A stretch of DNA of 64,000 bases from assembly GCA_033239525.1 (NCBI GenBank), contig BSYO01000024.1, forward strand, positions 12,147,268 through 12,211,267, in the 5' to 3' direction. The stretch is from Nepenthes gracilis. Lineage: Eukaryota; Streptophyta; Magnoliopsida; Caryophyllales; Nepenthaceae. The notes below the pieces were generated by a model. The model ran no database searches and had not been told where the DNA came from. It saw only the letters and a program-made list of their open reading frames with translations. A program made the position numbers and the translations under genes. This document shows, in pieces, positions 61,468 to 64,000 of this stretch. Every line of letters begins with the position of its first letter. The stretch's first letter is position 1.

Positions 61468-64000
61468 TTGACATTGGAGCTGCGAGAGCTTGAATTTTGT
61501 TTACTATTGCTGGCATCATGTCTTTTGCCATAAAATATTGCAGAGTGGGTGAGAATACAGCTTAATCTGTCTGCTGAAAGAAGTGTTCTTCTTCCCTTCA
61601 CGGATTTTGGGTCTGTAATTATGAGTTTTCATTTTTATTAAGGTTGCTATGAGCTTTTAGTTGATATGTAACATCTGCTTCTCTTGTTAATGTGCATTCT
61701 GTAGCAGAGATGTTGAAGGGTCTGTTCAATGGTGAGAAACCAGGGCAGTCAGTTTTATAAAATTTAGAAAATATATTCAATTCTGTTTGTTTTTTTTTTT
61801 TTTTAAATTGAGTTTTTTAAGTTTTTAATTTTAAACTGAAGTATAGAAAATTTAGAAAATATCAATTAGATGTTTTTTTTCTTTTTAAAATTTTCACATG
61901 CTATAAAAAATGGTTTCACAAAATTTTATTTATATATTAATATTTTAAAAATTTATAATTATGAAAATAATATTCTTTAAAATAATAATTATAATAAATA
62001 ATATTTTTTTATTGGATTTCATAATTATTTTTATTCATAATTTATTTATTTTTTTTCCCCATTTGAATTATCTGTCTAACTACGGCCTGCGCTTTTCTAC
62101 ATTAACTCAGCTGGCACCAGCAATTTTTTCTTCTCCCATTGGAACGTATGCCATAACACAACAACACTCAGATTGTTAAAAAAAAAAAAAAATCCCAACA
62201 ATAACAATAACAATATTAGTCTCATGTTTAAGCAGATATTATATAAAAGTTCTCTGAAGGTCACTTGCTCGAGCAATAAGGATGCGAAATTGACATCAGT
62301 GTCAACTAGTTTAACTTAAAATATTGTGATTATTGAAGTGTATTTCGAATTAATTTTATAAGACTGTCTCATTTGAAGACTTGATCTGAAAAGTTATTAG
62401 CATAAAGTTATCTTAATTTTTTGCTGCATGAGAGTTTATAAGCTATCTGTTTATATAACAAGTTTAGAAAGAATTACAGTGACTATTCATACGTAAATTA
62501 TACGATATCCACTCAGGTAGTTGAGTTCGGATATAAATACTCTGTTTTGTTTTAGAGTTTGTATATATATGAGCCTTTCAATTAGATTTTTTGAGAGGAT
62601 ATGATTGCCTCTTACACCCTTATTTTTAAAAATAGTAAAACATCTAGCTATTTATCTTTTTTTTAAAAAAAAATTCTAGTAAATCTAATATTTTATTATA
62701 TTAATTATTTTTCTTTTTATATCCTAGGTTGATGGCTTGGCTTTGATCCCCACCAACTCCCCCTGTGTCTTGATTTCAGGGGGCTACATCTCACACCTAA
62801 GGTCAAATTCTTTTTTTTTTTTTTTCTCACTTTGAGGTCATTAAATATTAATTGAATGGTCTATATAATTTTTATTCAAAAAGATTTATGTTATCACTTT
62901 AAAAAATAAAAAATAAAATGTATGACATGTTTAATTTATTTCTGACGACTTTAAAATCAACCTAAAGTTTTTAGCATTGGAAGTGAGATGCAGTCCGTCT
63001 GATTTTTTTTTTTTTTTTGTGCCCTACATATCAAGAAAGAAACCCAAACCGTTGCACAAAGCTTCCACCTTGAGGGGGCTTAAGAACTTGTCAGATTATT
63101 TTGGATATATTATATGCAATATTATATTTTATTATATAAAAGATAATTTTTATGACTCAAATTCGTAATCATAGATAATTTTTATATAGAACTTGTCAGA
63201 TTGAAGAAATACTGACACTCTTTTAGGGCTAAAGTGTTAATATCGAACGTGTGTCAAATTTTGTATTTTATTTTATATGGCTCGATATATTTTAGCACAT
63301 TTTTGGGCACGTTTGGATAAAATTTGGACTTGTTGGGAATGTCATAATTTTTCTTAAAAAAATTAGAATTCTTAATATAAATTTGAGAGAATTTGGGCCA
63401 CTTTTCAAGATGTTATAGCCCAATTTAATTATATGAACTCACCACTATGTTGTATACTAATTCTTCCTGTAAAAGTTTTTTAGATGAGAAAATAATAAAA
63501 ATTTTTTAATAATAAATTATTATAAAATAGTATTATTCATAAATTATATTCTCATATTTACAAATAAATAAATTTTAATCAACACGTCATATCCTTATTT
63601 AAAAAAAAATATATCGACATATTTGTATTGTGTTATATTTGTATTTTATATCAGTGTATATATATTTTACTATATAATATTAATTCTTTTATTACCTCAA
63701 AATTTTTCTAATATCAAGAGATAAAGTGAGAGGAAAAAAAGGCTATCGACCATTACAAAATCAACTATTCCCCATATAAAGATCTTGGTATTGTGTGGTC
63801 CATGGGGCCAATTTGAGATGGTGGTGGAGGGGATTTTGAGATTAAATTCTCAAGATGAAATACAGAATATAAGGATTTCAACGTGTGTTGGGAGCTCAAA
63901 AAATAGAGGTTTGATTCGATCCTAATTAGTTAGGGTGTCCTAATACAGAGGTATTAAGTCATAATAACTAATTCAAAAGTTCTAAAGTCTTTAAAAAAAT
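61468..64000. other. 3' UTR of the receptor gene and AT-rich intergenic DNA
   Basis: The first 200-300 bp are probably 3' UTR. Short poly-A/T tracts follow. Around 63113-63180, TTTTTATGACTCAAATTCGTAATC resembles text at 13640-13680; it could be a decayed reverse-oriented tRNA-derived repeat. No gene is recognised up to the end of the window. Confidence 0.5.

Overview
This window looks like nuclear DNA from a flowering plant, probably a dicot. Three long intron-split genes read best against plant families. The spaces between them, and two unusually long introns, are AT-rich and packed with plant-type LTR retrotransposons, solo LTRs and a SINE. I cannot name the species.

Genes, left to right. 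(1) 9290-20093 (+) is an ABCG half-transporter that I assign to ABCG25, the plasma-membrane abscisic acid (ABA) exporter. It has three exons and 671 predicted residues, and an 8.6-kb second intron. Its upstream region carries an 18-bp tandem array of ABRE-type ACGTGGC cores. (2) 24952-38845 (+) is the plant homologue of EDRF1 (erythroid differentiation-related factor 1), with nine exons and 1445 predicted residues. Its last 101 codons lie beyond an 8.5-kb transposon-filled intron. (3) 44342-44836 (-) is a single-exon, plant-specific 164-residue protein of unknown function. (4) 57610-61467 (+) is a 957-residue LRR receptor-like protein whose kinase domain lacks several catalytic motifs, so it is a predicted pseudokinase. 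I see no sign that these genes work as a unit; they look like ordinary separate neighbours.

Mobile DNA. 1777-8429 is a non-coding, LARD-like LTR element with 1.1-kb LTRs and internal minisatellites. 16046-18103, inside the ABCG25 intron, is a miniature LTR element (TRIM-like) with a perfect 5-bp target duplication and a Copia-type solo LTR nested in its right LTR. In the EDRF1 intron there are an Au-type SINE with a 14-bp target duplication, a decayed Ty3/Gypsy gag-pol on the minus strand, and a 1.8-kb solo LTR that splits that gag-pol between protease and reverse transcriptase. 46021-46693 is a solo LTR of the same family as the 7.8-kb element at 47080-54870. The larger element keeps a broken gag, an antisense ORF of the kind known from Tat-lineage elements, and a perfect target duplication. 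It landed in one copy of an older 246-bp tandem duplication, so the second copy preserves the empty site. 55560-56548 is another solo LTR with a perfect target duplication.

The most notable points are: the ABRE array in front of an ABA exporter gene; six LTRs from four elements that share one 3' terminal module; the antisense ORF in the Tat-like element; the in-window empty site; and the receptor pseudokinase. All calls come from reading the sequence by eye; no alignment or database search was run.
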